37,825 nucleotides of DNA from Bacteroidota bacterium (GTDB lineage: Bacteria > Bacteroidota > Bacteroidia > Bacteroidales > JAAUTT01), in the NCBI GenBank assembly GCA_021779665.1, contig JAJYAG010000052.1, positions 1 through 37,825 of the forward strand. The letters are read 5' to 3'. Position 1 is the first letter of the stretch; every line of letters starts with the position of its first letter. Below are positions 8,664 to 16,213 of this stretch, piece after piece. Under the pieces are notes generated by a model. The model saw only the letters and a list, made by a program, of their open reading frames with translations, was not told the DNA's origin and ran no database searches. Both the position numbers and the translations under genes were made by a program.

Positions 8664-9896
8664 CTAATCCTTTATTTTATTCCTGAACAATGCTAAAACT
8701 GCCACAGAAAGCAGAAACACAGATATAAACAGGAAATTCATTTTATTGTTATCCAGCTTCCTTAAATTATTTAGCTGTTGGGCCATCATATTACCTTTAA
8801 CAAATTCAACTCCGGGCAGGTCATTAAAATGCCACTGGCCAATCACAACCCCTTCTTTAAGCAAAACCAGTCCAGGATTGGAACGGATAATTGTCTTCAG
8901 AGTAGTCTTATCAGTTGAGCAAAAAGGAAATTTTAAATCATAAGCTTTCTTATAGGAAGCGGCAAAATCGAAAGGTGATGCTGTGAGACAATAAAACCCA
9001 TAACCACGCTTTGCTGCTTCCTCGGCCATAGCCGAAGCTATAACCATACCATCTTTGTCAGCCTTTTTCAGCTCGGTTGAAACAAGCAAAAATGTAAAAT
9101 TATTGCTTGATATAATTGAATCAGTTATATCAGCACCAGCTTCAGTGGTAATCGAGAAGTCGTGAATAGGAGGTTCATATCCTTTAGATATCACATCCTG
9201 CTTGGTTTCTACCCACACCCATGTGGAATCGTTCCAGGGATAGTTATCGGATGTAAACTCTTTTACTACACCATCCTTTTTATACAGGAAAGTTGTTTTA
9301 TACTGAGGAGCAGGTGCGCCTTCCGGTATCTCCATTCCTGCTCTTATATCAGCACCAACATGGTAAGGTCTGAAGTCAATAATGGGTAAATGATTTACGC
9401 AATAAATAAAAACCGAGGCGATGGCTATGGTATAAACTCCAATAATTCCCCATTCGTAAGCAGATTTAAACATAGGTAAATACTTGTTTCTCTGCCAGAA
9501 AATGATGATTGCGGGTACTATTAAAACGAGGTTTTTATAAAAGGTACCCCAGTTGGACAACTTAATGGCATCGCCAAAACAACCGCAGTCGGTAACCGGA
9601 TTTGCAATTGCTATGTAAAATGTCAGCAGTGTAAAAAACGACATAAATAACAAGCTTGCCCAGGCGGTTATTTTCATTCGTAAGCCTATAAACAGGCAAA
9701 CCCCTATGATCAGTTCACCGGTCGAAACCAGGATACCCAGAATCATTGTTAAGGCCTGCAATTCGGGTAAGCCAAACGACTCGAAATACTCAGAAAGTTT
9801 GATACCAAAACCATAAGGATCAATACCTTTTACAAATCCTGAAAACATAAAAACCATTCCCAGGAAAATTCTCGAGAAAATACGAACTGCTTTCAT
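8664..9896 (-). CDS. DoxX/MauE-type membrane protein with C-terminal thioredoxin-like region
   Basis: This 410-residue protein begins with a DoxX/MauE four-helix membrane domain (about residues 5-150) holding the motif TDCGCFGDAIKLSNW with cysteines C104 and C106. Such a pair is typical of MauE- and DoxX-like proteins linked to thiol redox chemistry. A further helix lies near residues 150-170. A soluble region follows (~175-380), whose segment around FTFLLVSTELKKAD, GFYCLTASPF and GLVLLKEGVVIGQWH resembles a divergent thioredoxin fold without a CxxC active site. A final helix is near 385-406. The arrangement matches the BT_3928-type family found widely in Bacteroidota. It is translationally close to tmk (2-base gap) and to the permease gene (4-base gap). 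A role in envelope redox or electron handling is inference. Confidence 0.82.
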   Translation of the reverse strand: MKAVRIFSRIFLGMVFMFSGFVKGIDPYGFGIKLSEYFESFGLPELQALTMILGILVSTGELIIGVCLFIGLRMKITAWASLLFMSFFTLLTFYIAIANPVTDCGCFGDAIKLSNWGTFYKNLVLIVPAIIIFWQRNKYLPMFKSAYEWGIIGVYTIAIASVFIYCVNHLPIIDFRPYHVGADIRAGMEIPEGAPAPQYKTTFLYKKDGVVKEFTSDNYPWNDSTWVWVETKQDVISKGYEPPIHDFSITTEAGADITDSIISSNNFTFLLVSTELKKADKDGMVIASAMAEEAAKRGYGFYCLTASPFDFAASYKKAYDLKFPFCSTDKTTLKTIIRSNPGLVLLKEGVVIGQWHFNDLPGVEFVKGNMMAQQLNNLRKLDNNKMNFLFISVFLLSVAVLALFRNKIKD

Positions 9897-9898
9897 AA

Positions 9899-10582
9899 TT
9901 ATAGAGTCAACGTTTTTTCAACATAAGGTTTCAACTTGGAAAAGATCTCGCCGGGAGACAGCATTTCCGAATTGTTTCTGCTGCAATCAATTCTTATAAA
10001 CGAAGGTTCATCAGCTAAAGTTAAATAAATTTCACGCACTTTTTTCTGAAAATCAAGATCTTCTTCGTGAATGTCGCGCATTCCCTGAAGATATTCGCGC
10101 TCCTTACCGGTTCGGTTTTCGGTAAGCTTTTTAGATGTGAACATAAATGGTACATCAAAGAAAACGTTTAAAACCGGCCGGGGTAAACTATAATAGCCAA
10201 ATTCAAGATCGAGTATCCAGTTTTTAAGTTTTTCTTTCTCTTCTGCGCCTTCAATTTTGGCACATTGATAGGCAATATTGGAATAAACATAACGGTCGAG
10301 AATAACAATATTTCCGGCTGAAATCCAATCCTGGAGAATCTTGCGGGCATCCTGACGGTCTTCAGCATAAATAAGCGCAACCAGATAAGGATTGACGGCT
10401 TTGTTATCGCCAAACTCGCCCCTTAGAAAACGTGCAACCAGATCGCCGAATATTCCACCCTCTACTCTTGGAAAGTGCAGGTATTTAAACGGAAGATTAC
10501 GCTCATTCAAATATTCCTTCAACAAATTAACCTGGGTCGATTTTCCAGCTCCGTCTAAACCTTCTATTACTATTACACTCAT
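9899..10582 (-). CDS. tmk: Thymidylate kinase (dTMP kinase)
   Basis: A 227-residue P-loop kinase converting dTMP to dTDP with ATP. The Walker A motif GLDGAGKST is at residues 8-16. The catalytic DR[Y/F] motif is present as LDRYVYSNIAYQ, and a C-terminal Arg-rich lid lies near TENRTGKEREYLQ. Length is slightly above the usual 205-215, and the sequence fits the eukaryote-like/Bacteroidota subgroup better than the E. coli one. It is the first gene of a minus-strand run ending with the permease at 7583. It is divergently arranged with folP across 59 bases. Alternative: another deoxynucleoside monophosphate kinase of the same fold, but the EGLDGAGKST opening is standard for Tmk. Confidence 0.9.
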   Translation of the reverse strand: MSVIVIEGLDGAGKSTQVNLLKEYLNERNLPFKYLHFPRVEGGIFGDLVARFLRGEFGDNKAVNPYLVALIYAEDRQDARKILQDWISAGNIVILDRYVYSNIAYQCAKIEGAEEKEKLKNWILDLEFGYYSLPRPVLNVFFDVPFMFTSKKLTENRTGKEREYLQGMRDIHEEDLDFQKKVREIYLTLADEPSFIRIDCSRNNSEMLSPGEIFSKLKPYVEKTLTL

Positions 10583-10600
10583 AATTTATTTGTATCGATG

Positions 10601-10627
10601 TTGAATCAGCCAGATTCACTAATTTTG
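10601..10627 (+). promoter_or_regulatory. Candidate folP promoter
   Basis: TAATTTTG at 10620-10627 matches TAnnTTTG exactly, with TTG at 10601-10603 sixteen bases upstream as a short-spaced -33 element. It lies 14 bases before the folP ATG, in the 59-base divergent gap shared with tmk, so the mRNA leader would be very short. Confidence 0.4.
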
Positions 10628-10641
10628 AAAAATTTTTCCTG

Positions 10642-11517
10642 ATGGAAGCCAAAGATACATTTTTTTCAAAAAAGGAAACCCTCAATGTTAACGGGCGATT
10701 AATTTCCCCATCGTTTCCGCTGGTAATGGGTATAGTCAACATCACCCCCGATTCCTTCTATTCAGGAAGCAGGGTCAATGCCGAAAGCGAAGTTTTACGA
10801 CGCTGCGAGCAAATCCTGAGTGAAGGCGGCGAGATTATCGACATTGGAGCTTATTCCTCACGCCCTGATGCAGAAGATATAAGTACTGCGGAAGAAAAGG
10901 AACGACTTGCAAAGGTTCTGGGAAAAATCAGAAAAGAATTTCCTTATGCAATTATCTCGGTGGATACTTACCGGTCGGAGGTGGCATCCATGGCGGTAAA
11001 GGAATTCGGCGCTGATTTGATCAACGACATTTCGGGCGGTACTCTGGATGCAGATATGTTTGAAACAATAGCTTCGCTTCATGTTCCTTATATACTCATG
11101 CATATGAAAGGGACTCCCCAAACCATGAAAACCCTGAGCAAATACGATAACCTCACTCATGAAATTTTAATGTTCTTTGCTGAAAGGGTAAATTCTCTTA
11201 AAAAAATGGGCGTAGCCGATATCATCATCGATCCGGGATTCGGGTTTGCCAAAAATATTGCACAGAACTTTCAGCTACTTTCCAATCTGGACAAGTTCAG
11301 ATTCCTGAATTTGCCAGTACTTGCAGGGCTTTCTCGAAAATCATTCATTTATAAAACCCTCAATCAGTCACCTGAAGAAGCTTTAACCGGAACTATTTCC
11401 ATGAATACAATTGCCTTGTTAAAGGGCGCTGATATACTGCGTGTTCACGATGTTAAGGAAGCCGTTGAATGTGTCCGACTATTCAGAGCTTATAATCAGC
11501 AGGCTGATAAAAATTAA
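10642..11517 (+). CDS. folP: Dihydropteroate synthase
   Basis: This 291-residue TIM-barrel enzyme condenses p-aminobenzoate with hydroxymethyldihydropterin diphosphate in folate synthesis; the family is the sulfonamide target. Family signatures appear in order: MGIVNITPDSFYSGSR (diphosphate-binding loop 1), IIDIGAYSSRPDAE (loop 2), ISVDTYRSEVA, LINDISGG, the IIIDPGFGFAKN pterin-binding strand, and LAGLSRKSFI with the conserved Lys-Ser. Length is typical. The ATG at 10642 is followed by about 28 residues before the first barrel strand, as is common in this phylum. The c-di-AMP cyclase gene follows 28 bases later on the same strand, an arrangement seen in many Bacteroidota, so the two probably share a transcript. 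Confidence 0.96.
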   Translation: MEAKDTFFSKKETLNVNGRLISPSFPLVMGIVNITPDSFYSGSRVNAESEVLRRCEQILSEGGEIIDIGAYSSRPDAEDISTAEEKERLAKVLGKIRKEFPYAIISVDTYRSEVASMAVKEFGADLINDISGGTLDADMFETIASLHVPYILMHMKGTPQTMKTLSKYDNLTHEILMFFAERVNSLKKMGVADIIIDPGFGFAKNIAQNFQLLSNLDKFRFLNLPVLAGLSRKSFIYKTLNQSPEEALTGTISMNTIALLKGADILRVHDVKEAVECVRLFRAYNQQADKN

Positions 11518-11530
11518 ATTTGTACTTTTG
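11515..11530 (+). promoter_or_regulatory. Two tandem -7 box matches before cdaA
   Basis: TAAATTTG (11515-11522, overlapping the folP stop) and TACTTTTG (11523-11530) are both exact TAnnTTTG matches placed head to tail, 15 bases or more before the cdaA ATG. Neither has a clear TTTG at -33, so an internal cdaA promoter is possible but unproven. Confidence 0.3.
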
Positions 11531-11545
11531 AAAAAAGCTTAGCTT

Positions 11546-12328
11546 ATGGATTCGTTTATTACCCTGCGTTGGTTGGATGTTTTTGATATAATGCTGGTTG
11601 CATTTCTGATGTACCAGATTTATATCCTTATTAAGGGTACGGTTGCAATTAACATCTTTATAGGAATTTTTTCTATTTACCTGGTATGGCTGGTGGTGAA
11701 AGCTTTGAATATGCAGCTGCTGGGTTCTATTCTGGGACAAATTATCTCTGTGGGAGTAATTGCATTGATTATACTTTTTCAACAGGAAATAAGGCGTTTT
11801 TTACTGATGCTGGGTAGCCGGTACTTGTCACAATCGGTCGAAAAAATGTTGAACCTGAACATTGCCGAAACCCCGAACGTTAAAATTAAACAGGTAGCCC
11901 GTGCCTGCTCGCACTTGTCGGATCACAAAGTTGGCGCCCTTATTGTGATTTCTCGCAAATCGTCCCTTTCTCTTTACTCAGAGACCGGCGATATATTGAA
12001 TGCCGATACCTCCAGCCGTTTACTGGAGAGTATTTTCAACAAAAACAGCCCTTTGCACGACGGAGCTGTAATCATATCAAATGATAAAATCCATGCGGCA
12101 CGATGTATTCTTCCGGTATCAGAAAATATTGACCTGCCGGCTCATTTCGGTCTGCGTCACCGGGCGGCCCTGGGAGTTACCGAGCATACCGATGCTATTG
12201 CCATCATAGTTTCGGAAGAAACAGGAAGCATTTCTATTGCTGACTCGGGCAGAATAGAACATGAACTTTCAAGAGAATCGCTTATGCAATTCCTCGAAAA
12301 AGAATTTCAACAAACCAGATTTGCGTGA
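11546..12328 (+). CDS. cdaA: Diadenylate cyclase CdaA (membrane-bound c-di-AMP synthase)
   Basis: This 260-residue protein makes cyclic di-AMP from two ATP. Three hydrophobic helices at about residues 13-80 anchor it in the inner membrane. A DisA_N cyclase domain follows (~100-250) with both catalytic signatures: D172-G173-A174 in SPLHDGAVII and R204-H205-R206 in GLRHRAALGVTEHTDA. The length and the three-helix arrangement identify the CdaA class rather than DisA (which has extra DNA-binding domains) or CdaS. It sits directly after folP. In Firmicutes cdaA is instead followed by cdaR and glmM, neither of which is seen here. It ends one base before the convergent plsY gene, with no hairpin between. 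Confidence 0.95.
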   Translation: MDSFITLRWLDVFDIMLVAFLMYQIYILIKGTVAINIFIGIFSIYLVWLVVKALNMQLLGSILGQIISVGVIALIILFQQEIRRFLLMLGSRYLSQSVEKMLNLNIAETPNVKIKQVARACSHLSDHKVGALIVISRKSSLSLYSETGDILNADTSSRLLESIFNKNSPLHDGAVIISNDKIHAARCILPVSENIDLPAHFGLRHRAALGVTEHTDAIAIIVSEETGSISIADSGRIEHELSRESLMQFLEKEFQQTRFA

Positions 12329-12329
12329 T

Positions 12330-12986
12330 TTATTCCTGATCCATTCTACGGTTACGACGACGTTTGAGGAAAGTCGCCTTGTTTTCCTGACGGCGTAACA
12401 ACCGTTCTATATTCTTTTGGTGTGTAAAAAGTAAAAGAATGGAAACTGTCATCGAGAAAATTACCAGGGAAGGAATTGAGGTTTTGAAAACAAACATCAC
12501 CAGAATTGGGAATGTAAAACCTGCAATCATCGAACTTAAAGAAACGTATTTTGTTATAAAAAGTGTTAGCAGAAAGACCCCGAAGCAAACGAGAGTTGGA
12601 TAAGGATGAATAGCCATTACCAGGCCAAAAAGTGTTGCAACTCCTTTACCTCCTCTGAATTGTGCAAAAATGGGGAAAATGTGACCTAAAACGGCCGAAA
12701 TACCTAAAACAAGCTGAAGATTAACAAAGTCTGCCGTACGGGGCACAAGGAAATATGAAAGATGAACCAGATTAACAGCTAAAAAGCCTTTTACCATATC
12801 CATTACGAAAACAATCAAACCCGGTTTTAAACCTAAAACTCTGATTGTATTGGTGGATCCTGCATTACGACTACCATGCTCACGCACATCAACGCCATAA
12901 AATGTTTTACCGATCCAAACTGCCGAAGGTATAGAACCCAGCAGATACGCACCAATTACCATCAAAACATCAACTATCCAATTCAT
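12330..12986 (-). CDS. plsY: Acyl-phosphate:glycerol-3-phosphate acyltransferase PlsY
   Basis: This 218-residue inner-membrane enzyme transfers an acyl group from acyl phosphate to glycerol 3-phosphate, the first step of phospholipid synthesis. Conserved motifs are visible: GSIPSAVWIGK (motif 1), the catalytic loop HGSRNAGSTNTIRVLG (motif 2) and FRGGKGVATLFG (motif 3), along with at least five hydrophobic helices. The C-terminus is short and strongly basic (ATFLKRRRNRRMDQE), a cytoplasmic tail common in this family. It is convergent with cdaA with a single base between stop codons. Its own promoter is proposed at 13022-13054, downstream of the pckG terminator. Confidence 0.95.
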   Translation of the reverse strand: MNWIVDVLMVIGAYLLGSIPSAVWIGKTFYGVDVREHGSRNAGSTNTIRVLGLKPGLIVFVMDMVKGFLAVNLVHLSYFLVPRTADFVNLQLVLGISAVLGHIFPIFAQFRGGKGVATLFGLVMAIHPYPTLVCFGVFLLTLFITKYVSLSSMIAGFTFPILVMFVFKTSIPSLVIFSMTVSILLLFTHQKNIERLLRRQENKATFLKRRRNRRMDQE

Positions 12987-13021
12987 CAGTCCAACAGTGT
13001 TAATATTTTGTTAATAAACTA

Positions 13022-13054
13022 CAAAGTTATAAATTAAAGTTAGAAAAAAACAAA
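13022..13054 (-). promoter_or_regulatory. Probable plsY promoter
   Basis: On the minus strand TTTG (13051-13054) and TAACTTTG (13022-13029) match the -33 and TAnnTTTG -7 elements with a 21-base spacer. It ends 35 bases before the plsY start and lies between that gene and the pckG terminator hairpin, where a promoter is needed. Confidence 0.5.
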
Positions 13055-13085
13055 TACAATCGAATTAGAAATAGATTAGAAAGCA

Positions 13086-13110
13086 AAACTGCCTCAAAAA
13101 GAGGCAGTTT
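13086..13110 (-). terminator. Hairpin downstream of pckG, probable terminator
   Basis: Perfect 10-bp stem (13086-13095 with 13101-13110) containing the GC-rich core GCCTC/GAGGC around a five-base loop. It starts 23 bases past the pckG stop. The following minus-strand sequence is T-rich (TGCTTTCTAATC) but lacks a long uninterrupted T tract. Confidence 0.65.
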
Positions 13111-13133
13111 ATAAGATGAGAATACAATTCTAC

Positions 13134-14930
13134 TTAAGCTTTCTGAAGTCTTTCAACAAGTTTTGCCTGCTGATCTTTCATAGCTTTTGGAAGATGATCA
13201 CCAAATTTAGCATAGTGCTCATTGATGAGTTCGAGCTCTTCATACCATTTTTCTTTACTTACTTCAAGAAGTTCCGGCATATTCTTATCAACACCGTTTA
13301 AGCCGGTTGTATCAATAGCATCAGCAGTAGGAACGAAACCAATAGCAGTTTCATTTGCCTTTGCAGTACCTTCAGTTCTTTCGAAGATCCATTTTAAAAC
13401 GCGGATGTTGTCGCCGTAACCTGGCCATAAGAATTTGCCTTCGGCGCTCTTGCGGAACCAGTTAACATTGAAAATAGCAGGTAACTTGGATTTATCAGGT
13501 GCAGTTTCACCAATCTTAACCCAGTGACCAAAATAATCGCCCATGTTGTAACCGCAGAATGGTAACATTGCAAACGGGTCGCGACGAACACCAGCTTTTA
13601 AGCCGATAGCTGCAGCAGTTACTTCAGAACCTACAACAGATCCCATGAATACGCCATGATTCCAGTCGAAAGCTTGGTAAACAAGAGGTACAGTGCTTGG
13701 ACGACGACCACCGAAAAGAATAGCCGAAATAGGTACTCCTTTAGGATTTTCCCAGTCTTTGTCAATAGCAGGACACTGGCTTGCAGGAGCAGTAAAACGA
13801 GCATTTGGATGAGCTACAACTTTACATTTTTCAGCATCAAAAACTTCATTGGTCCAGGTGATAGTACCTTCCGGCATATCGTGACCAATACCTTCCCACC
13901 AGATGTCGCCATCGGGAGTTAAACCAGTGTTGGTGAAAATTGTATTTTTTTCAGCCGAGATCATTGCATTTGGATTGGTATCCATAGAAGTGTAAGGAGC
14001 TACACCAAAGAAACCAGCTTCAGGGTTGATAGCATATAAACGACCATCTTCACCGAATTTCATCCATGCGATATCATCACCTACTGTTTCTACTTTCCAG
14101 CCCGGAATAGTAGGAATAAGCATGGCGAGGTTAGTTTTACCGCAGGCGCTTGGGAAAGCAGCAGCAATGTACTTCTTAACGCCTTGTGGGTTAGTAATAC
14201 CCATAATAAGCATGTGTTCTGCTAACCAACCTTGTTTTTTAGCCATGTTGGAAGCAATACGCAATGCGAAACATTTTTTTCCTAATAAGGCATTTCCGCC
14301 ATAACCGCTACCAAACGACCAAATTTCGTTGGTTTCGGGGAAGTGAGAAATGTATTTCTTTTCAATCGGAGCACAAGGCCATTTAACATCTTTCTGACCT
14401 GGTTCAAGTGGAGCGCCAACAGTATGGATACATGGAACAAATTCTCCATCGGCACCAAGAACATCAAGCACAGCCTTACCCATTCGGGTCATAATGCGCA
14501 TGTTCACAACAACATAAGGTGAGTCGGTAATTTCAACTCCAATGTGTGCAATTTTAGAACCAAGCGGACCCATGCTGAATGGAATCACATACATGGTGCG
14601 ACCTTTCATGCAACCTTTGTACATTGCACGAAGAGTTGTTTTCATTTCGTTAGGATCAGCCCAGTTGTTAGTTGGACCTGCATCTTCTTTCTTGGCAGAA
14701 CAAATATAGGTACGGTCTTCAACGCGAGCTACATCACTCGGGTCACTTTGAAAATAATAGCTTCCAGGACGTTTAGAATCATTTAATTTAATGGCCATGC
14801 CACTTTTTACCATTTCATCAAGGAGGCGTTGGTTTTCTTCTTCAGAACCATCACATAAGTAAACGTTATCAGCCTGACACCAGTCAGCCCATTCCTTCAC
14901 CCATTGATTGAGTTTTTGATTGTTTGTCAT
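13134..14930 (-). CDS. pckG: Phosphoenolpyruvate carboxykinase, GTP-dependent
   Basis: This 598-residue enzyme converts oxaloacetate to phosphoenolpyruvate using GTP, the entry step of gluconeogenesis; in anaerobes it can run the other way. Length and motifs are those of the GTP class, not the ~530-residue ATP class. The P-loop is [11 protein letters not shown] around residues 260-270 with the hyper-reactive Cys263 specific to GTP enzymes. The metal/nucleotide region [13 protein letters not shown] and the substrate-binding [16 protein letters not shown] are also intact. Monocistronic by context: a terminator hairpin follows, and the 350-base gap upstream holds a candidate promoter at 15000-15007. 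The ATG at 14930 gives the usual N-terminus. Confidence 0.97.
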   Translation of the reverse strand: MTNNQKLNQWVKEWADWCQADNVYLCDGSEEENQRLLDEMVKSGMAIKLNDSKRPGSYYFQSDPSDVARVEDRTYICSAKKEDAGPTNNWADPNEMKTTLRAMYKGCMKGRTMYVIPFSMGPLGSKIAHIGVEITDSPYVVVNMRIMTRMGKAVLDVLGADGEFVPCIHTVGAPLEPGQKDVKWPCAPIEKKYISHFPETNEIWSFGSGYGGNALLGKKCFALRIASNMAKKQGWLAEHMLIMGITNPQGVKKYIAAAFPSACGKTNLAMLIPTIPGWKVETVGDDIAWMKFGEDGRLYAINPEAGFFGVAPYTSMDTNPNAMISAEKNTIFTNTGLTPDGDIWWEGIGHDMPEGTITWTNEVFDAEKCKVVAHPNARFTAPASQCPAIDKDWENPKGVPISAILFGGRRPSTVPLVYQAFDWNHGVFMGSVVGSEVTAAAIGLKAGVRRDPFAMLPFCGYNMGDYFGHWVKIGETAPDKSKLPAIFNVNWFRKSAEGKFLWPGYGDNIRVLKWIFERTEGTAKANETAIGFVPTADAIDTTGLNGVDKNMPELLEVSKEKWYEELELINEHYAKFGDHLPKAMKDQQAKLVERLQKA

Positions 14931-14999
14931 ACTTGAATAAATTATTGTTTATATCATTTCATTTATGTTAAAAAACATAAGGCTTTTTAAAAAACCCTG

Positions 15000-15007
15000 C
15001 AAATATA
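15000..15007 (-). promoter_or_regulatory. Candidate pckG -7 box
   Basis: Minus strand TATATTTG is an exact TAnnTTTG match 69 bases upstream of the pckG ATG. Only a partial TTG-like -33 element is seen near 15030. The implied leader contains an AT-rich hairpin at 14963-14980. Confidence 0.35.
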
Positions 15008-15227
15008 AAAATTCATTTCCGAATTAGTTCTAAAACATAAAAAATATTGTTATAAAAATAACAATAAGCTGAATTGTACATCTTTATTGATATTTATGGT
15101 AAAGTATCGCAATTTATTATTCCTTTATCTGGTTTTTCAGAATAATTAAGAAGCCGTAAATTCCTCATTATAATAACACTTTCATATAGAATTTGAATAT
15201 TGCCCGACTTGAAATCACCAAATATTT

Positions 15228-15259
15228 TTTGGTTTATATTATAAACTAGTTTATATTTG
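15228..15259 (+). promoter_or_regulatory. Promoter of the membrane protein/winged-helix operon
   Basis: TTTG (15228-15231) and TATATTTG (15252-15259) match both Bacteroidota promoter elements with a 20-base spacer, the best promoter match in the window. A possible TTG start codon at 15257 lies inside the -7 box, so the real start must be the ATG at 15281. Confidence 0.65.
15240..15255. promoter_or_regulatory. 16-bp palindrome overlapping the promoter, candidate operator
   Basis: The sequence TATAAACTAGTTTATA is a perfect palindrome centred between 15247 and 15248. It occupies the 3' half of the promoter spacer and the first four bases of the -7 box. A dimeric regulator bound here would block RNA polymerase. 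The obvious candidate is the winged-helix protein encoded by the second gene of the same operon (15883-16173); this link is inference. Confidence 0.5.
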
Positions 15260-15280
15260 TTTGAATTAAAATTTAAAATC

Positions 15281-15880
15281 ATGGAAAAAGAATCGTCTAT
15301 CACACCTGAAGAAAGTCTCAGAATAATATCAGAGATGATTAACAAAACCAAGGAAGAGTATGGAAGTAACAGCTTCTATTTTCTGCTCTGGGGATATCTT
15401 ATATCAATAGCCTGCCTGCTCCAATTTTCGCTTATCAAGCTTCTGATTAATACCAGTCAGCATGCATTTGTGGGACTTGTTTCTGCAATTCTGTGGGGAA
15501 TAATTGTCCTTTCCGGCTTTGCTATTCAATATAATTATATTGGAAAGCATAAAAAGCAGGTGAAAATTAAAACACATATAGGAGAATTTCTCGCAGTTCA
15601 CTGGCAGGTGAATGGAGCACTGATTATTATAGCAGGCCTTTTTTGCTGGAAATACCATATTCATCCGTCACCTTTTATTCTGGCGATTTGTGGTGCAGCA
15701 ACAATGATCACCGGAATGCTTATCAAACAAAAAACACTCGTAACAGGAAGCTTGTTTATGCTTGCATTCTCAGTTATAGCGTTATGGATTGATAATGAAT
15801 ATCAGCTGATTATTAATGCTGTTGCTATCATATTCGGATATATACTTCCGGGATATAGTCTGAAATCATTAAACAAATAA
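15281..15880 (+). CDS. Six-helix membrane protein of unknown function, paired with a winged-helix regulator
   Basis: A 199-residue protein. The ATG at 15281 is chosen over a TTG at 15257 because the latter lies within the promoter -7 box. A polar N-terminus (MEKESSITPEESLRIISEMI) with a predicted amphipathic helix is followed by six hydrophobic segments, spaced evenly from about residue 30 to residue 190, and a very short C-terminus. No catalytic motif is apparent. Pairs of such a membrane protein with a small winged-helix regulator recur in Bacteroidota. The downstream regulator begins two bases after the stop codon, so the two are translated from one message. A sensing or stress-related role is plausible but not shown by the sequence. 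Confidence 0.78.
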   Translation: MEKESSITPEESLRIISEMINKTKEEYGSNSFYFLLWGYLISIACLLQFSLIKLLINTSQHAFVGLVSAILWGIIVLSGFAIQYNYIGKHKKQVKIKTHIGEFLAVHWQVNGALIIIAGLFCWKYHIHPSPFILAICGAATMITGMLIKQKTLVTGSLFMLAFSVIALWIDNEYQLIINAVAIIFGYILPGYSLKSLNK

Positions 15881-15882
15881 TT

Positions 15883-16173
15883 ATGTTTCCCGCACTCGAT
15901 CCTCTGCTGCACTCTCAGTTGCGGCTGGCTGTTATGTCTATTCTTATCGGAGTAAAGGAAGCTGAATTTAATTATATAAAAGAAAAAACAGAGGCAACAG
16001 CAGGCAACCTGAGCATTCAGCTGGGAAAATTAAAAGAAGCAGGTTACCTGGAAATTACAAAACAATTTAAAGGCAATTATCCTTTAACCATTTGTAAAAT
16101 AACTGAATTGGGAAAAACCAGCTTCGAAAAATATGTAGCAGCATTAGAAAAATACCTGGGCGATAAAAAGTAA
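15883..16173 (+). CDS. Small winged-helix transcriptional regulator (HTH_34/MarR-ArsR-like)
   Basis: This 96-residue protein consists of a single winged helix-turn-helix domain. It opens with LDPLLHSQLRLAVMSIL (helix 1) and continues through a helix-turn-helix at about residues 35-60 (FNYIKEKTEATAGNLSIQLGKLKEAGYLEI). The wing is KQFKGNYPLTICKITELG, and a C-terminal dimerisation helix follows. This is the standard layout of the HTH_34 family of dimeric regulators. No metal or ligand cysteines are visible. It starts two bases after the membrane-protein gene and is followed by a bidirectional terminator, so the two genes form a closed operon. The palindrome on the operon promoter is its likely autoregulatory site (inference). 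Confidence 0.88.
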   Translation: MFPALDPLLHSQLRLAVMSILIGVKEAEFNYIKEKTEATAGNLSIQLGKLKEAGYLEITKQFKGNYPLTICKITELGKTSFEKYVAALEKYLGDKK

Positions 16174-16178
16174 ATTAC

Positions 16179-16208
16179 GGGTTGGAGAACCTTAGAAGAC
16201 TCCAACCC
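16179..16208. terminator. Bidirectional terminator between convergent genes
   Basis: Perfect 9-bp stem GGGTTGGAG (16179-16187) with CTCCAACCC (16200-16208) around a 12-base loop that can itself pair. It lies between the stop codons of the winged-helix gene (16173) and the OmpA-family gene (16214). A T-rich stretch (AATTTATTTTT) follows on the plus strand; the minus side has only a short T run. Confidence 0.75.
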
Positions 16209-16213
16209 ACAAT

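Larger units (their letters stand above)
14931..15280. other. Divergent intergenic region between pckG and the membrane protein/regulator operon
   Basis: This 350-base, very AT-rich gap contains no convincing gene. It holds a candidate pckG -7 box and a weak 7-bp hairpin in the pckG leader (14963-14969 with 14974-14980, four-base loop). At its right end lie the promoter and palindrome of the next operon. A minus-strand frame at 15094-15351 crosses the promoter and the start of the plus-strand gene and is judged non-coding. Confidence 0.6.

Noticed and set aside
15094-15351. Minus-strand 85-residue frame in the pckG/membrane-protein gap
   Set aside because: It crosses the strong plus-strand promoter and the first codons of the plus-strand gene, and shows no recognisable domain.
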